Source of the DNA: Betaproteobacteria bacterium
GTDB lineage: Bacteria; Pseudomonadota; Gammaproteobacteria; Burkholderiales; Burkholderiaceae_E
Direction of reading: 5' to 3'
NCBI GenBank assembly: GCA_016868095.1
Contig: VGHV01000157.1
Coordinates: forward strand, 1-5,988
Length of the DNA stretch: 5,988 nucleotides
Part shown: piece after piece, positions 1-5,988 of the stretch
Numbering within the stretch: the stretch's first letter is position 1
Layout of the letters: the number at the start of each line of letters is the position of its first letter
The notes under the pieces: generated by a model
What the model was told of the DNA's origin: nothing
Seen by the model: only the letters and a program-made list of their open reading frames with translations
Database searches by the model: none
Position numbers and translations under genes: made by a program

Positions 1-645
1 AGAGATAAGTCCTTTCAGGCTATCTTGCCGCTTCGCGGCAAAGTCTTAAACACTTGGGAGACCGACAAGGATCGATTGTTTGCAAATCAGGAAGTACATG
101 ACGTGGCGGTAGCAGTGGGCATAGATCCACATGGACTTAATGATTCTCTCGACTGGAACGGTCTACGTTATGGAAAGATATGTATTTTAGCCGATGCTGA
201 TGTCGATGGTTCCCACATTCAAGTGCTACTACTCACACTTTTTTATAAGCATTTTCCTCAGTTAATCCAGCGAGGCCATATTTATATCGCTAGACCGCCG
301 CTTTATCGGGTTGATGTTTCTGCCTCAGGCAAACGGCAGGCACGCAAACGTTACTGCCTTGATGAGGCCGAATTGCGAAGCCTGGAGGATAAATTGCGCA
401 AAGAAGGGGTCAAAGAAAGCGCATGGTCGATTTCAAGGTTTAAGGGCTTGGGCGAGATGAACGCCGAGCAGCTTTGGGAGACCACACTCAACCCAGATAC
501 GCGCCGGCTCTCACCGGTAGTGCTCGGCGAAGCGGGGGATGATCCGGTCAGACAATGTTTTCATTTGCTGATGGGTAAGGGCGAGTCGGCGGCGCGCCGC
601 CAATGGCTCGAGCGGCGCGGCCATGAAGTTGAGGTAGATATTTGA
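1..645 (+). CDS. parE: DNA topoisomerase IV subunit B (ParE), C-terminal 214 residues, 5' end outside window
   Basis: ParE is the ATPase and TOPRIM subunit of topoisomerase IV (ParC2ParE2), which decatenates daughter chromosomes in the cytoplasm. The frame is open from base 1 ([15 protein letters not shown]), so the gene starts upstream; the TTG at 25 is an internal Leu codon. Counting from the first visible codon, the TOPRIM acidic motif DADVDG is at about 65-70, with metal-binding Asp 65, 67 and 69. RPPLYRV is at about 98-104 and RFKGLGEM at about 146-153. The ending EVEVDI resembles the EIEV end of E. coli ParE. ParE rather than GyrB is supported by the QEVHD stretch, the short acidic tail and the adjacent parC. 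Where E. coli ParE has quinolone-related Ser458 (ASQEVHD), this protein has Asn (ANQEVHD), which I take to be lineage variation. The gene ends in TGA one base before parC. I am very sure of the family. Confidence 0.96.
   Translation, partial: RDKSFQAILPLRGKVLNTWETDKDRLFANQEVHDVAVAVGIDPHGLNDSLDWNGLRYGKICILADADVDGSHIQVLLLTLFYKHFPQLIQRGHIYIARPPLYRVDVSASGKRQARKRYCLDEAELRSLEDKLRKEGVKESAWSISRFKGLGEMNAEQLWETTLNPDTRRLSPVVLGEAGDDPVRQCFHLLMGKGESAARRQWLERRGHEVEVDI
631..635 (+). promoter_or_regulatory. Ribosome binding site of parC inside the end of parE
   Basis: GAGGT lies 11 bases before the parC ATG at 647, within the last codons of parE. Together with the TGA-G-ATG junction (643-649), this suggests parC is translated mainly by ribosomes finishing parE. 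That would help keep the two subunits near 1:1. Confidence 0.6.
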
Positions 646-646
646 G

Positions 647-2977
647 ATGAGTCAGGACCTGTTTTCAGAACAAATCGCAGATGACAGCTCAAACGACGAT
701 CGTGTACGGATTGCCGAGTTTGCTGAACGTGCCTATCTTGACTATGCGATCTCAGTCGTAAAGGGTCGGGCGCTTCCCCAGGGCTCAGATGGTCAGAAGC
801 CCGTCCAACGCCGCATTCTCTTTGCGATGAATCAGCTTGGATTAAGTGCTGACGCTAAGCCTGTCAAATCAGCGCGGGTGGTGGGTGAAGTGCTCGGACG
901 CTATCATCCTCATGGCGATAGCGCTGCCTACGACGCACTGGTTCGCATGGCCCAATCCTTTAGCCTGCGGTATCCATTGATTGATGGCCAAGGAAATTTC
1001 GGCTCTCGCGACGGCGATGGCGCAGCAGCCATGCGCTACACCGAGGCACGCCTTACGAGTTACGCGAAGCTCTTGCTCGACGAAGTCGACATGGGTACGG
1101 TCGACTTCATTGATAACTATGACGGTTCAACACGCGAGCCCGCCATGCTTCCGGCTCGATTGCCCATGGTGCTACTTAACGGTGCATCGGGCATTGCCGT
1201 GGGGATGGCAACAGAAATACCATCGCACAATCTCAAAGAAGTAGCAGCGGCCGCTGCTTTGCTGATTCGTAAGCCGAAAAGCACTATTGAAGATTTGCTC
1301 GCCGTGCTGCCAGGCCCAGACTTGCCGGGTGGAGCGCAGATTATCTCGTCGAAAGCTGACATCGTTGAGGCTTATCGGAGCGGGCGAGGCAGTCTACGCA
1401 TGCGTGCGCGCTACGAGATTGAAGAGCTTGCACGCGGACAATGGCAACTCGTGGTCAACGAGTTGCCACATGGCGTGTCCACTCAGCAAGTTCTAGAACA
1501 AATCGAAGAGATCACCAATCCGAGGCCCCGACTCGGTAAGAAGTCGGTGTCCAACGAGCAGCTGCAACTCAAGCAAGCCATGCTTGCTGTACTCGACGCG
1601 GTTCGCGATGAATCGGGCAAAGACGCTCCGGTACGCCTTGTGATCGAACCCAGAAGCTCGCGTGTTGAACCTAAAGAGCTCGTGAGTTTGCTGCTCGTCA
1701 ATACCTCCCTAGAGACTAACCTAAGTCTCAATATGGTGATGGTTGGGCTAGACGGCCGACCGGTTCAGAAGTCATTACTTGAGTGTTTGAGCGAATGGTG
1801 TACTTATCGGCTTGATACGGTTCGACGCCGTAGTGCGCATCGCCTCGACAAAGTGCTTGATCGCATTCATGTACTTGAGGGTCGCCAGCTTGTTCTGCTT
1901 AACATCGACGAAGTGATTCGCATCATCCGAGAGTCAGACGAGCCCAAAGCAGCGCTTATTGAAGCCTTTCGTCTCAGCGATCGACAAGCTGAGGATATTT
2001 TGGAGATCAGGCTTCGACAGTTGGCAAGGCTTGAAGCCATCCGTATTGAGCAAGAGCTTAAGTCACTTCGTGAAGAGTCCAAACAGCTTGAAACCCTCAT
2101 CAACGATGAGCAGCACCTACGCAAGCAAGTGGTTAAAGAAATTGAGGCTGATGCCCGACAGTATGGCGACCCGCGACGAACGCTTCTTGAGGCCAGCGAT
2201 AAAGCAAGTATCGACATACGCATCACTGACGAACCGGTAACCGTTATCGTTTCTGACAAGGGTTGGGTACGCGTGCGCCAAGGTCACGGGCACGAGGCAT
2301 CACAGTTCTCATTTAAATCGGGTGACAGCTTAGATGCGCTCTACCCAGTCATGACTACCGATCAACTTTTTGTCATCAGCACTACGGGTCGAAGCTATAC
2401 GCTTGGCGTCAGCCAATTACCCTCAGCCCGGGGCGATGGCTCACCGATCACAACGCTTATTGAATTAGAAGCTGGCAGCAGGGTGGCCTACTTGTTTGCG
2501 GCTCATGCAAGTGACCGGGTAGTCTTCGCTACGCGTTTTGGCCAAGGTTTTCAATGTCTTGCCGCAGACTTAACGACCCGACAGCGAGCAGGCAAGCAAT
2601 TTGTGCAGCTCGATCCTAATGACGCGCTCATCAGACCTGTGGTCGATGCCAAGCTCACTCAACAAAAATTGCTCTGTCTTTCAGAACAAGGAAGAGCCCT
2701 GAGCTTTCCTTTAGAGGAACTTCGCCAGCTCAAGCAAGGTGGCAGAGGCGTGAGTCTTATGGATTGCGATGCCAAAGATCCTCTCGTTGCTGTAGCTGTG
2801 CACACGCCAAGTTCGGTTTTGATTCAGGGTACCGCTCGTGGTGCAAAAGCAATCAGTAGAGAATTTAGTGCTCGGGAGTTGGGCGCCTATGACGCGACCC
2901 GAGGCCGAAAGGGGAAATTACTCGAGCCTCGGATCAAAGGCGCATCAATTGGTTCAATAAGTAGCACGGCCACCTGA
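647..2977 (+). CDS. parC: DNA topoisomerase IV subunit A (ParC), complete, 776 aa
   Basis: ParC is the DNA breakage-reunion subunit of topoisomerase IV and forms the covalent 5'-phosphotyrosyl link. The N-terminal core starts with [22 protein letters not shown] (about 23-44). The winged-helix region carries [23 protein letters not shown], and the active-site pair is Arg130-Tyr131 in [11 protein letters not shown]. The DNA-bending Ile is probably Ile183 (NGASGIAVG). A tower and coiled-coil region, rich in Glu, Lys and Leu, spans about 385-510. A C-terminal beta-pinwheel follows, with about five recognisable blades near 529, 574, 624, 674 and 723. The GyrA-box QRRGGKG is absent, which supports ParC over GyrA. 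The residues matching E. coli ParC Ser80 and Glu84 are Ser92 and Asp96, both with quinolone-sensitive character. Length is slightly above the 752 aa of E. coli ParC, partly from an acidic N-terminal leader. The stop is TGA followed at once by TAA. The 3' end overlaps the opposing SDR gene by 24 bp. Confidence 0.97.
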   Translation: MSQDLFSEQIADDSSNDDRVRIAEFAERAYLDYAISVVKGRALPQGSDGQKPVQRRILFAMNQLGLSADAKPVKSARVVGEVLGRYHPHGDSAAYDALVRMAQSFSLRYPLIDGQGNFGSRDGDGAAAMRYTEARLTSYAKLLLDEVDMGTVDFIDNYDGSTREPAMLPARLPMVLLNGASGIAVGMATEIPSHNLKEVAAAAALLIRKPKSTIEDLLAVLPGPDLPGGAQIISSKADIVEAYRSGRGSLRMRARYEIEELARGQWQLVVNELPHGVSTQQVLEQIEEITNPRPRLGKKSVSNEQLQLKQAMLAVLDAVRDESGKDAPVRLVIEPRSSRVEPKELVSLLLVNTSLETNLSLNMVMVGLDGRPVQKSLLECLSEWCTYRLDTVRRRSAHRLDKVLDRIHVLEGRQLVLLNIDEVIRIIRESDEPKAALIEAFRLSDRQAEDILEIRLRQLARLEAIRIEQELKSLREESKQLETLINDEQHLRKQVVKEIEADARQYGDPRRTLLEASDKASIDIRITDEPVTVIVSDKGWVRVRQGHGHEASQFSFKSGDSLDALYPVMTTDQLFVISTTGRSYTLGVSQLPSARGDGSPITTLIELEAGSRVAYLFAAHASDRVVFATRFGQGFQCLAADLTTRQRAGKQFVQLDPNDALIRPVVDAKLTQQKLLCLSEQGRALSFPLEELRQLKQGGRGVSLMDCDAKDPLVAVAVHTPSSVLIQGTARGAKAISREFSARELGAYDATRGRKGKLLEPRIKGASIGSISSTAT
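2899..2932. repeat. Inverted repeat able to form a hairpin near the 3' end of parC, just past the SDR stop
   Basis: CCGAGGC (2899-2905) pairs with GCCTCGG (2926-2932). CGA (2906-2908) can extend the stem with TCG (2922-2924) if A2925 is bulged, giving about 10 bp around a 13-base loop. It lies inside parC coding sequence and, on the minus strand, 22 bases beyond the SDR stop codon. No T-run follows on either strand, so it is not a standard intrinsic terminator. It could protect or mark the 3' end of the SDR transcript, or be chance. Confidence 0.3.
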
Positions 2978-3724
2978 TAAATCGAAGACAGCGGCCGTTG
3001 AAAACGATGCATCATCGGTACACAACCAACACACCATTGATGCGATCTCCTCAACCAAACCAAAGCGATTCATAGGAATCTTAGACAACATGAACTGAAT
3101 ATGGGTCTCGCTCATCTGCGCAAACATTGGTGTCTTGACAGCAGCAGGTGTGACGCAATTTACGGTGACTCCAGAGCTCGCAAGTTCCTTACCCAAGGAC
3201 TTGGTTAAACCGATCACAGCAGCTTTGCTTGCACTGTACGCCGAGGCGTTTGGATTGCCCTCTTTGCCTGCGATCGAGGCGATATTGACGATTCTTCCCT
3301 TTGAGCGAGCTTTCATGTGTTGAGCTGCGGCCTGATTGCAAAGAAAGACGCCGTGCAAGTTCACATCAAAAACTTGCTTCCAATCTTCATAGCGATAATC
3401 GATGACGGTATGATTTGGCCCCGTAATCCCGGCACTGCAAATCATGCCGTCGAGCCCTGCGTCCTGGCCGCCTGATCGCTCAGCAATCCAGGCCAGGCTC
3501 TTTTGCATGGCCGCAAACACCGAATGTTGATCGGTGACATCCATCTTGATTGCATAACGCTTGGGATCATTAAGCTTGAGCACGCGGTCGACTAGGTCCT
3601 GATTGGCGTCCCAGATAATGGCCTTTGCACCTGAATCGATCAGCCTATTTACGATCGCTTCACCGATGCCTGATGCCCCGCCTGTCACGGCAATAAAGCG
3701 CTCTTGTAGATCAAGTTGATTCAT
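2954..3724 (-). CDS. Short-chain dehydrogenase/reductase (SDR), FabG-like, 256 aa
   Basis: This is a classical SDR: a cytoplasmic NAD(P)-dependent oxidoreductase with a Rossmann fold that interconverts a hydroxyl and a ketone. Visible motifs are the nucleotide-binding VTGGASGIG (13-21), an acidic Asp39 at the end of beta-2 (IIWDAN), and CSAG (96-99) in place of the usual NNAG. The catalytic tetrad is Asn122 (DVNLHG), Ser150 (NIASIAG), Tyr163 and Lys167 (YSASK). The Ser-Tyr spacing of 13 matches FabG. Asp39 suggests NAD(H) rather than NADP(H), by known family rules. The substrate cannot be read from the sequence; 3-hydroxyacyl-CoA, 3-oxoacyl-ACP or a sugar acid are all possible. I chose the ATG at 3724 over an in-frame TTG at 3739 because a GGGGA Shine-Dalgarno sits 8 bases before the ATG and overlaps the TTG. 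The stop is TGA at 2956-2954, inside the parC 3' end. It is divergent from the lipoprotein gene. Confidence 0.93.
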   Translation of the reverse strand: MNQLDLQERFIAVTGGASGIGEAIVNRLIDSGAKAIIWDANQDLVDRVLKLNDPKRYAIKMDVTDQHSVFAAMQKSLAWIAERSGGQDAGLDGMICSAGITGPNHTVIDYRYEDWKQVFDVNLHGVFLCNQAAAQHMKARSKGRIVNIASIAGKEGNPNASAYSASKAAVIGLTKSLGKELASSGVTVNCVTPAAVKTPMFAQMSETHIQFMLSKIPMNRFGLVEEIASMVCWLCTDDASFSTAAVFDLSGGRATY

Positions 3725-3732
3725 GGAAAGTG

Positions 3733-3737
3733 TCCCC
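3733..3737 (-). promoter_or_regulatory. Ribosome binding site that sets the SDR start
   Basis: Read on the minus strand, this is GGGGA, 8 bases upstream of the ATG at 3724-3722. It overlaps the alternative TTG codon (3739-3737), which therefore has no usable site of its own here. This favours the 256-residue protein. Confidence 0.65.
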
Positions 3738-3740
3738 AAA

Positions 3741-3770
3741 TTGCGATGGATGGAAAGAAGCCCGTATGAT
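3741..3770 (+). promoter_or_regulatory. Candidate sigma70-type promoter for the lipoprotein and CoA-hydrolase genes
   Basis: TTGCGA (3741-3746, 4 of 6 against TTGACA) is followed after 18 bases by TATGAT (3765-3770, 5 of 6 against TATAAT). Initiation would fall near 3777 and give a leader of about 25 bases. It lies in the only non-coding gap of any size, the 78-bp divergent spacer 3725-3802. No equally good match was found facing the SDR gene. The call rests on consensus matching by eye. Confidence 0.45.
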
Positions 3771-3802
3771 CGCCGCTCTTTGTCATCAACGCCACTTAAG
3801 TC

Positions 3803-4930
3803 ATGCCTTTTTTCATCAAGCGCATTGCCATTTTTTTACTTTGCGCATCCTTAGTCGCTTGTGAAGCAAAGTCTGCGGTTGAATCCGGTCAAGCGCCAAG
3901 CCATCACCGAGACGATGGCTATAGCAATAGCGATGGCAGTCGGGTCAATAAGCCACTGAGTGAATTGTTCCGATGGTGGTGGTCGAGAAAAGACCTTGAT
4001 TTACAGGCACTGGTCGCCCCTGAGCGCATCAAGGCCGCTTGGGAGCAAATGCCCAAGGACTGGAAGACCGATCAGGGTCACGCGGACACTTCAACCTCAG
4101 GCGCACGTGGTGCGCAAGCATCGTCTGGCAAAGGCCACGAAGTCCAATGGTTAGGTCACGCAACGATTGCCCTAAATATTGGTGATGTACGAATTCTCAC
4201 CGACCCTCATTTTTCTGAGCGGGCATCCCCATTTAGCTGGATCGGCCCCAAGCGCCTGCATCCGGCCCCTGTGCCGATTGCCGATCTTGGGCGAATCGAT
4301 TACATCTTGATTTCTCATAATCATTACGATCATCTTGATTTACCAAGCTTGCGGCAAATCGCCAAGCAAGAGGGTGGGCCGCCGCTTATGCTTGTTCCTC
4401 TCGGGGTCGATCGCTGGTTAAGAGAAGAGGGCTTTGATCGCGTTCTCGGACTTGATTGGTGGCAACAAAGCAAGCAGGGGTCCTTGCAGTTTCATTTTGT
4501 GCCAGCACACCACTGGAGTGGTCGCGGCCTATTTGATCGAAACAAGACACTCTGGGGTGGTTGGGTGCTTGAACATCCTAGTTTTCGCTTTTACTTCGCA
4601 GGCGATACCGGTTGGTCTGATGATGTCCACGCCATTGCCAAGCGCTTTGCACCCTTTGATCTTGCAGCGATTCCCGTAGGTGCTTACGAACCTCGTTGGT
4701 TTATGGCCAATCAACACATCAATCCCCACGAGGCGGTTCGCATGCATCAAGCTTTGGGACAACCGCTCTCTTTGGGCATTCATTGGGGAACTTTTCAGCT
4801 CACTGATGAGGCCTACGAAGACCCGATCAAGGACTTGATTGCAGCCATGAAGCACGAGTCGATTGCACTCGAACGTTTTCGCCTCTTTGTCCCTGGCCAA
4901 AAGGTAACCATAAAGCCACGAACTCACTAA
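3803..4930 (+). CDS. Lipoprotein with metallo-beta-lactamase fold, NAPE-PLD-like (COG2220), 375 aa
   Basis: This is a predicted zinc-dependent hydrolase related to N-acyl-phosphatidylethanolamine phospholipase D and UlaG-type proteins. The start MPFFIKRIAIFLL with lipobox LVAC (17-20) indicates a signal-peptidase II lipoprotein attached at Cys20. Glu at +2 rather than Asp makes outer-membrane sorting likely. A polar linker (about 21-50), LFRWWWSRKD (55-64) and a second Ser/Gly-rich linker (about 92-112) precede the fold, which starts at VQWLGHAT (114-121). Likely zinc ligands are His172, His174, Asp176 and His177 (HNHYDH), His237 (PAHHWSGR), Asp268 (FAGDTG) and His327 (GIHWGT). Spacings 237-268-327 equal those of human NAPE-PLD 253-284-343, and His305 matches human His321. 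TDPHFSERASP, GPKRLHP, LWGGW and GAYEPRWFM are further family signatures. The substrate is unknown; phospholipid or phosphodiester is inferred. The Shine-Dalgarno is weak (AAG within ACTTAAGT), and the start is fixed by the signal peptide. Confidence 0.9.
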   Translation: MPFFIKRIAIFLLCASLVACEAKSAVESGQAPSHHRDDGYSNSDGSRVNKPLSELFRWWWSRKDLDLQALVAPERIKAAWEQMPKDWKTDQGHADTSTSGARGAQASSGKGHEVQWLGHATIALNIGDVRILTDPHFSERASPFSWIGPKRLHPAPVPIADLGRIDYILISHNHYDHLDLPSLRQIAKQEGGPPLMLVPLGVDRWLREEGFDRVLGLDWWQQSKQGSLQFHFVPAHHWSGRGLFDRNKTLWGGWVLEHPSFRFYFAGDTGWSDDVHAIAKRFAPFDLAAIPVGAYEPRWFMANQHINPHEAVRMHQALGQPLSLGIHWGTFQLTDEAYEDPIKDLIAAMKHESIALERFRLFVPGQKVTIKPRTH

Positions 4931-4933
4931 GGA
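4929..4933 (+). promoter_or_regulatory. Ribosome binding site of the CoA-hydrolase gene overlapping the lipoprotein stop
   Basis: AAGGA begins inside the TAA stop (4928-4930) of the lipoprotein gene and lies 10 bases before the ATG at 4944. With only 13 bases between the genes and no room for a promoter or terminator, this supports co-transcription. Confidence 0.65.
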
Positions 4934-4943
4934 AAATAAATCC

Positions 4944-5966
4944 ATGGATACAGCATCGGTGTTGTTCGACACAATCGGAAGCAAAGCCATGCGGATTGGG
5001 CGCGCAAGGCTCAATCGCCCCAAACAATTAAACGGTATTAATCTTGAGATGGTTCGACTGCTTAGCCATCAACTTCGCCGATGGCGATCCGATACGTCGA
5101 TTGCTGCTGTCATTCTCCAGGCAGAAGGCGAGAAGGGTTTTAGCGCAGGCGGTGATGTGGCCGAGGTTATACGTCAGGTGCGTGATGGTGGCGATGAGCG
5201 ATATGCCTACGGCGATGCATTTTTTGAAGAAGAATACATCCTGGATCGTATGATCCATCGCTTTGGAAAGCCTTTTATTGTGTTCTCGCATGGGGTCAAT
5301 ATGGGCGGCGGCATGGGCCTGAGCGCTGGCGCTTCGCATCGGATCATCGCCGAGTCATCTAAAGTTGCGATGCCCGAAATTCATATCGGTCTATTTCCTG
5401 ATGTGGGTGGCGGATTCTTTTTGAATCGACTGCCCCCGGGTGTTGGCATGATCATGGCGCTCACAGGGCTCATCATCAACGAGTCCGATGCAATCTATGC
5501 AGGCTTATTTGACGCCTTCGTTCCGAAGGCAAAATGGGATTCAACGATTGATCATTTAACTCAGCTTGAATTCACGCAAGACTGGCAGATGAATCACCAA
5601 CTGGTCACCACATGGATACTCCAGCACGATGCGTCGCTTGATGATGCAATGGCTTCGAGCATGCTGAGTCACTATGCCAAGGCACTGCGCTGGATTGGCA
5701 GCCAGCCAACGCCTGCAAGCATGCTTGAGCAGTTGCAGCGCGCAGCTCAAGATGACCCCTGGTTTGATGCGCCTGCAAAAAGTCTCGAGCGTGGTTCACC
5801 AACTGCGGCCCTTATCAGTCATCGCTATCTTCACGATTGCTTTCATCGCTCGCTCGATGAGGTCCTTGGCCTTGACTTGGTTCTGGCGCGTCGCTTTTTG
5901 CGTGGTCATGATTTCCCCGAAGGCGTCCGTGCGCTCTTGATCGACAAGGACAAAAAGCCAAGCTGA
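4944..5966 (+). CDS. 3-hydroxyisobutyryl-CoA hydrolase-like protein (crotonase superfamily), 340 aa, probably short at the C-terminus
   Basis: Crotonase-fold protein of the HIBCH type, which hydrolyses 3-hydroxyisobutyryl-CoA in valine breakdown; enoyl-CoA hydratase activity is the main alternative. NRPKQLNGINLEM (24-36) opens the fold. The oxyanion-hole regions are FSAGGD (66-71) and NMGGGMGLS (119-127). The catalytic pair expected for HIBCH is Glu145 (MPEIHIG) and Asp153 (FPDVGG), with the same 8-residue spacing as human Glu169 and Asp177. FFEEEYILD (93-101) and the C-terminal ARRFLRGHDFPEGVRALLIDKD (315-336) are HIBCH rather than simple hydratase traits. The family normally continues 'PKW.P..L.EV' for about 15-30 residues after DKD, but here a TGA falls exactly at the Trp position, giving DKDKKPS-stop. 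The next seven codons to the window edge are open and read RRRRFSE. The ATG at 4944 follows AAGGA at 10 bases and leaves a full first beta strand. It is probably in one operon with the lipoprotein gene. Confidence 0.9.
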   Translation: MDTASVLFDTIGSKAMRIGRARLNRPKQLNGINLEMVRLLSHQLRRWRSDTSIAAVILQAEGEKGFSAGGDVAEVIRQVRDGGDERYAYGDAFFEEEYILDRMIHRFGKPFIVFSHGVNMGGGMGLSAGASHRIIAESSKVAMPEIHIGLFPDVGGGFFLNRLPPGVGMIMALTGLIINESDAIYAGLFDAFVPKAKWDSTIDHLTQLEFTQDWQMNHQLVTTWILQHDASLDDAMASSMLSHYAKALRWIGSQPTPASMLEQLQRAAQDDPWFDAPAKSLERGSPTAALISHRYLHDCFHRSLDEVLGLDLVLARRFLRGHDFPEGVRALLIDKDKKPS

Positions 5967-5988
5967 CGTCGTAGGCGATTTAGCGAGG

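Noticed and set aside
85..93. Asn in ParE where E. coli has quinolone-related Ser458, as a resistance mutation
   Set aside because: The change is between distant lineages, and variation at this position is expected. ParC keeps Ser92 and Asp96, which argues against selection for resistance at this locus.
1867..2259. A 130-codon minus-strand open frame opposite parC, rich in Ser and Arg
   Set aside because: It lies wholly within the parC coding region and its composition is what the antisense of a Glu/Leu/Arg-rich coiled coil gives. It resembles no family and has no ribosome site I can see.
2966..2998. Inverted repeat ACGGCC (2966-2971) and GGCCGT (2993-2998) around the parC stop as a terminator
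   Set aside because: The stem is only 6 bp with a 21-base loop, and no T-run follows on either strand. It probably arises by chance in a coding overlap.
3737..3739. TTG start giving a 261-residue SDR
   Set aside because: The GGGGA ribosome site overlaps this codon and is spaced correctly for the ATG at 3724. SDR proteins usually begin a few residues before the first beta strand, as the ATG form does.
3725..3802. Minus-strand promoter for the SDR in the divergent spacer (TTGATG with TACGGG or GATCAT)
   Set aside because: The -10 match is poor in the first pairing and the spacing is only about 12 bases in the second. Neither supports a call.
3913..3937. Two copies of CGATGGC 18 bases apart in the lipoprotein linker as a regulatory repeat
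   Set aside because: They encode two Asp-Gly pairs in a low-complexity linker and are too short and too few to mean more than codon bias.
4529..5023. A 164-codon minus-strand open frame spanning the lipoprotein/CoA-hydrolase junction
   Set aside because: Both plus-strand genes are clear members of known families across this stretch. The antisense frame has no recognisable motif and crosses the gene boundary.

Overview
The window is ordinary bacterial chromosome of moderate GC content, dense with genes. ParE and ParC read as betaproteobacterial, probably Burkholderiales: ParC carries the stretches [17 protein letters not shown] and [18 protein letters not shown], and parE and parC lie next to each other. 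This placement comes from remembered family sequences, not a search. I see no RNA gene, mobile element, CRISPR array or integration scar.

Layout. Positions 1-645 (+) hold the C-terminal third of parE (topoisomerase IV subunit B), cut by the left edge. One base later, 647-2977 (+) is a complete parC (subunit A), so the two are almost certainly co-transcribed and translationally coupled. A short-chain dehydrogenase/reductase (SDR) gene runs the other way at 2954-3724 (-). Its 3' end overlaps parC by 24 bp, leaving no intergenic space for a terminator. A 78-bp divergent spacer (3725-3802) follows, with a plausible sigma70-type promoter facing right. At 3803-4930 (+) is a lipoprotein with a metallo-beta-lactamase fold of the NAPE-PLD/COG2220 type, with every expected zinc ligand. 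Thirteen bases later, 4944-5966 (+) is a 3-hydroxyisobutyryl-CoA hydrolase-like protein of the crotonase superfamily, probably in the same transcript.

How the genes relate. parE-parC is a housekeeping unit for chromosome decatenation. The SDR and the CoA hydrolase would both suit acyl-CoA or branched-chain amino acid catabolism, but they are on opposite strands and a shared pathway is only an inference. The lipoprotein hydrolase is probably an envelope lipid or phosphodiester hydrolase of unknown substrate.

The most notable point is at the right edge. The CoA-hydrolase frame stops at a TGA exactly where this family normally has a conserved Trp (the 'DKD..PKW' tail). The seven codons after it stay open and look family-like, which suggests a recent nonsense change, a sequencing error, or readthrough of a leaky UGAC stop. 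I found no convincing undescribed system in this window.
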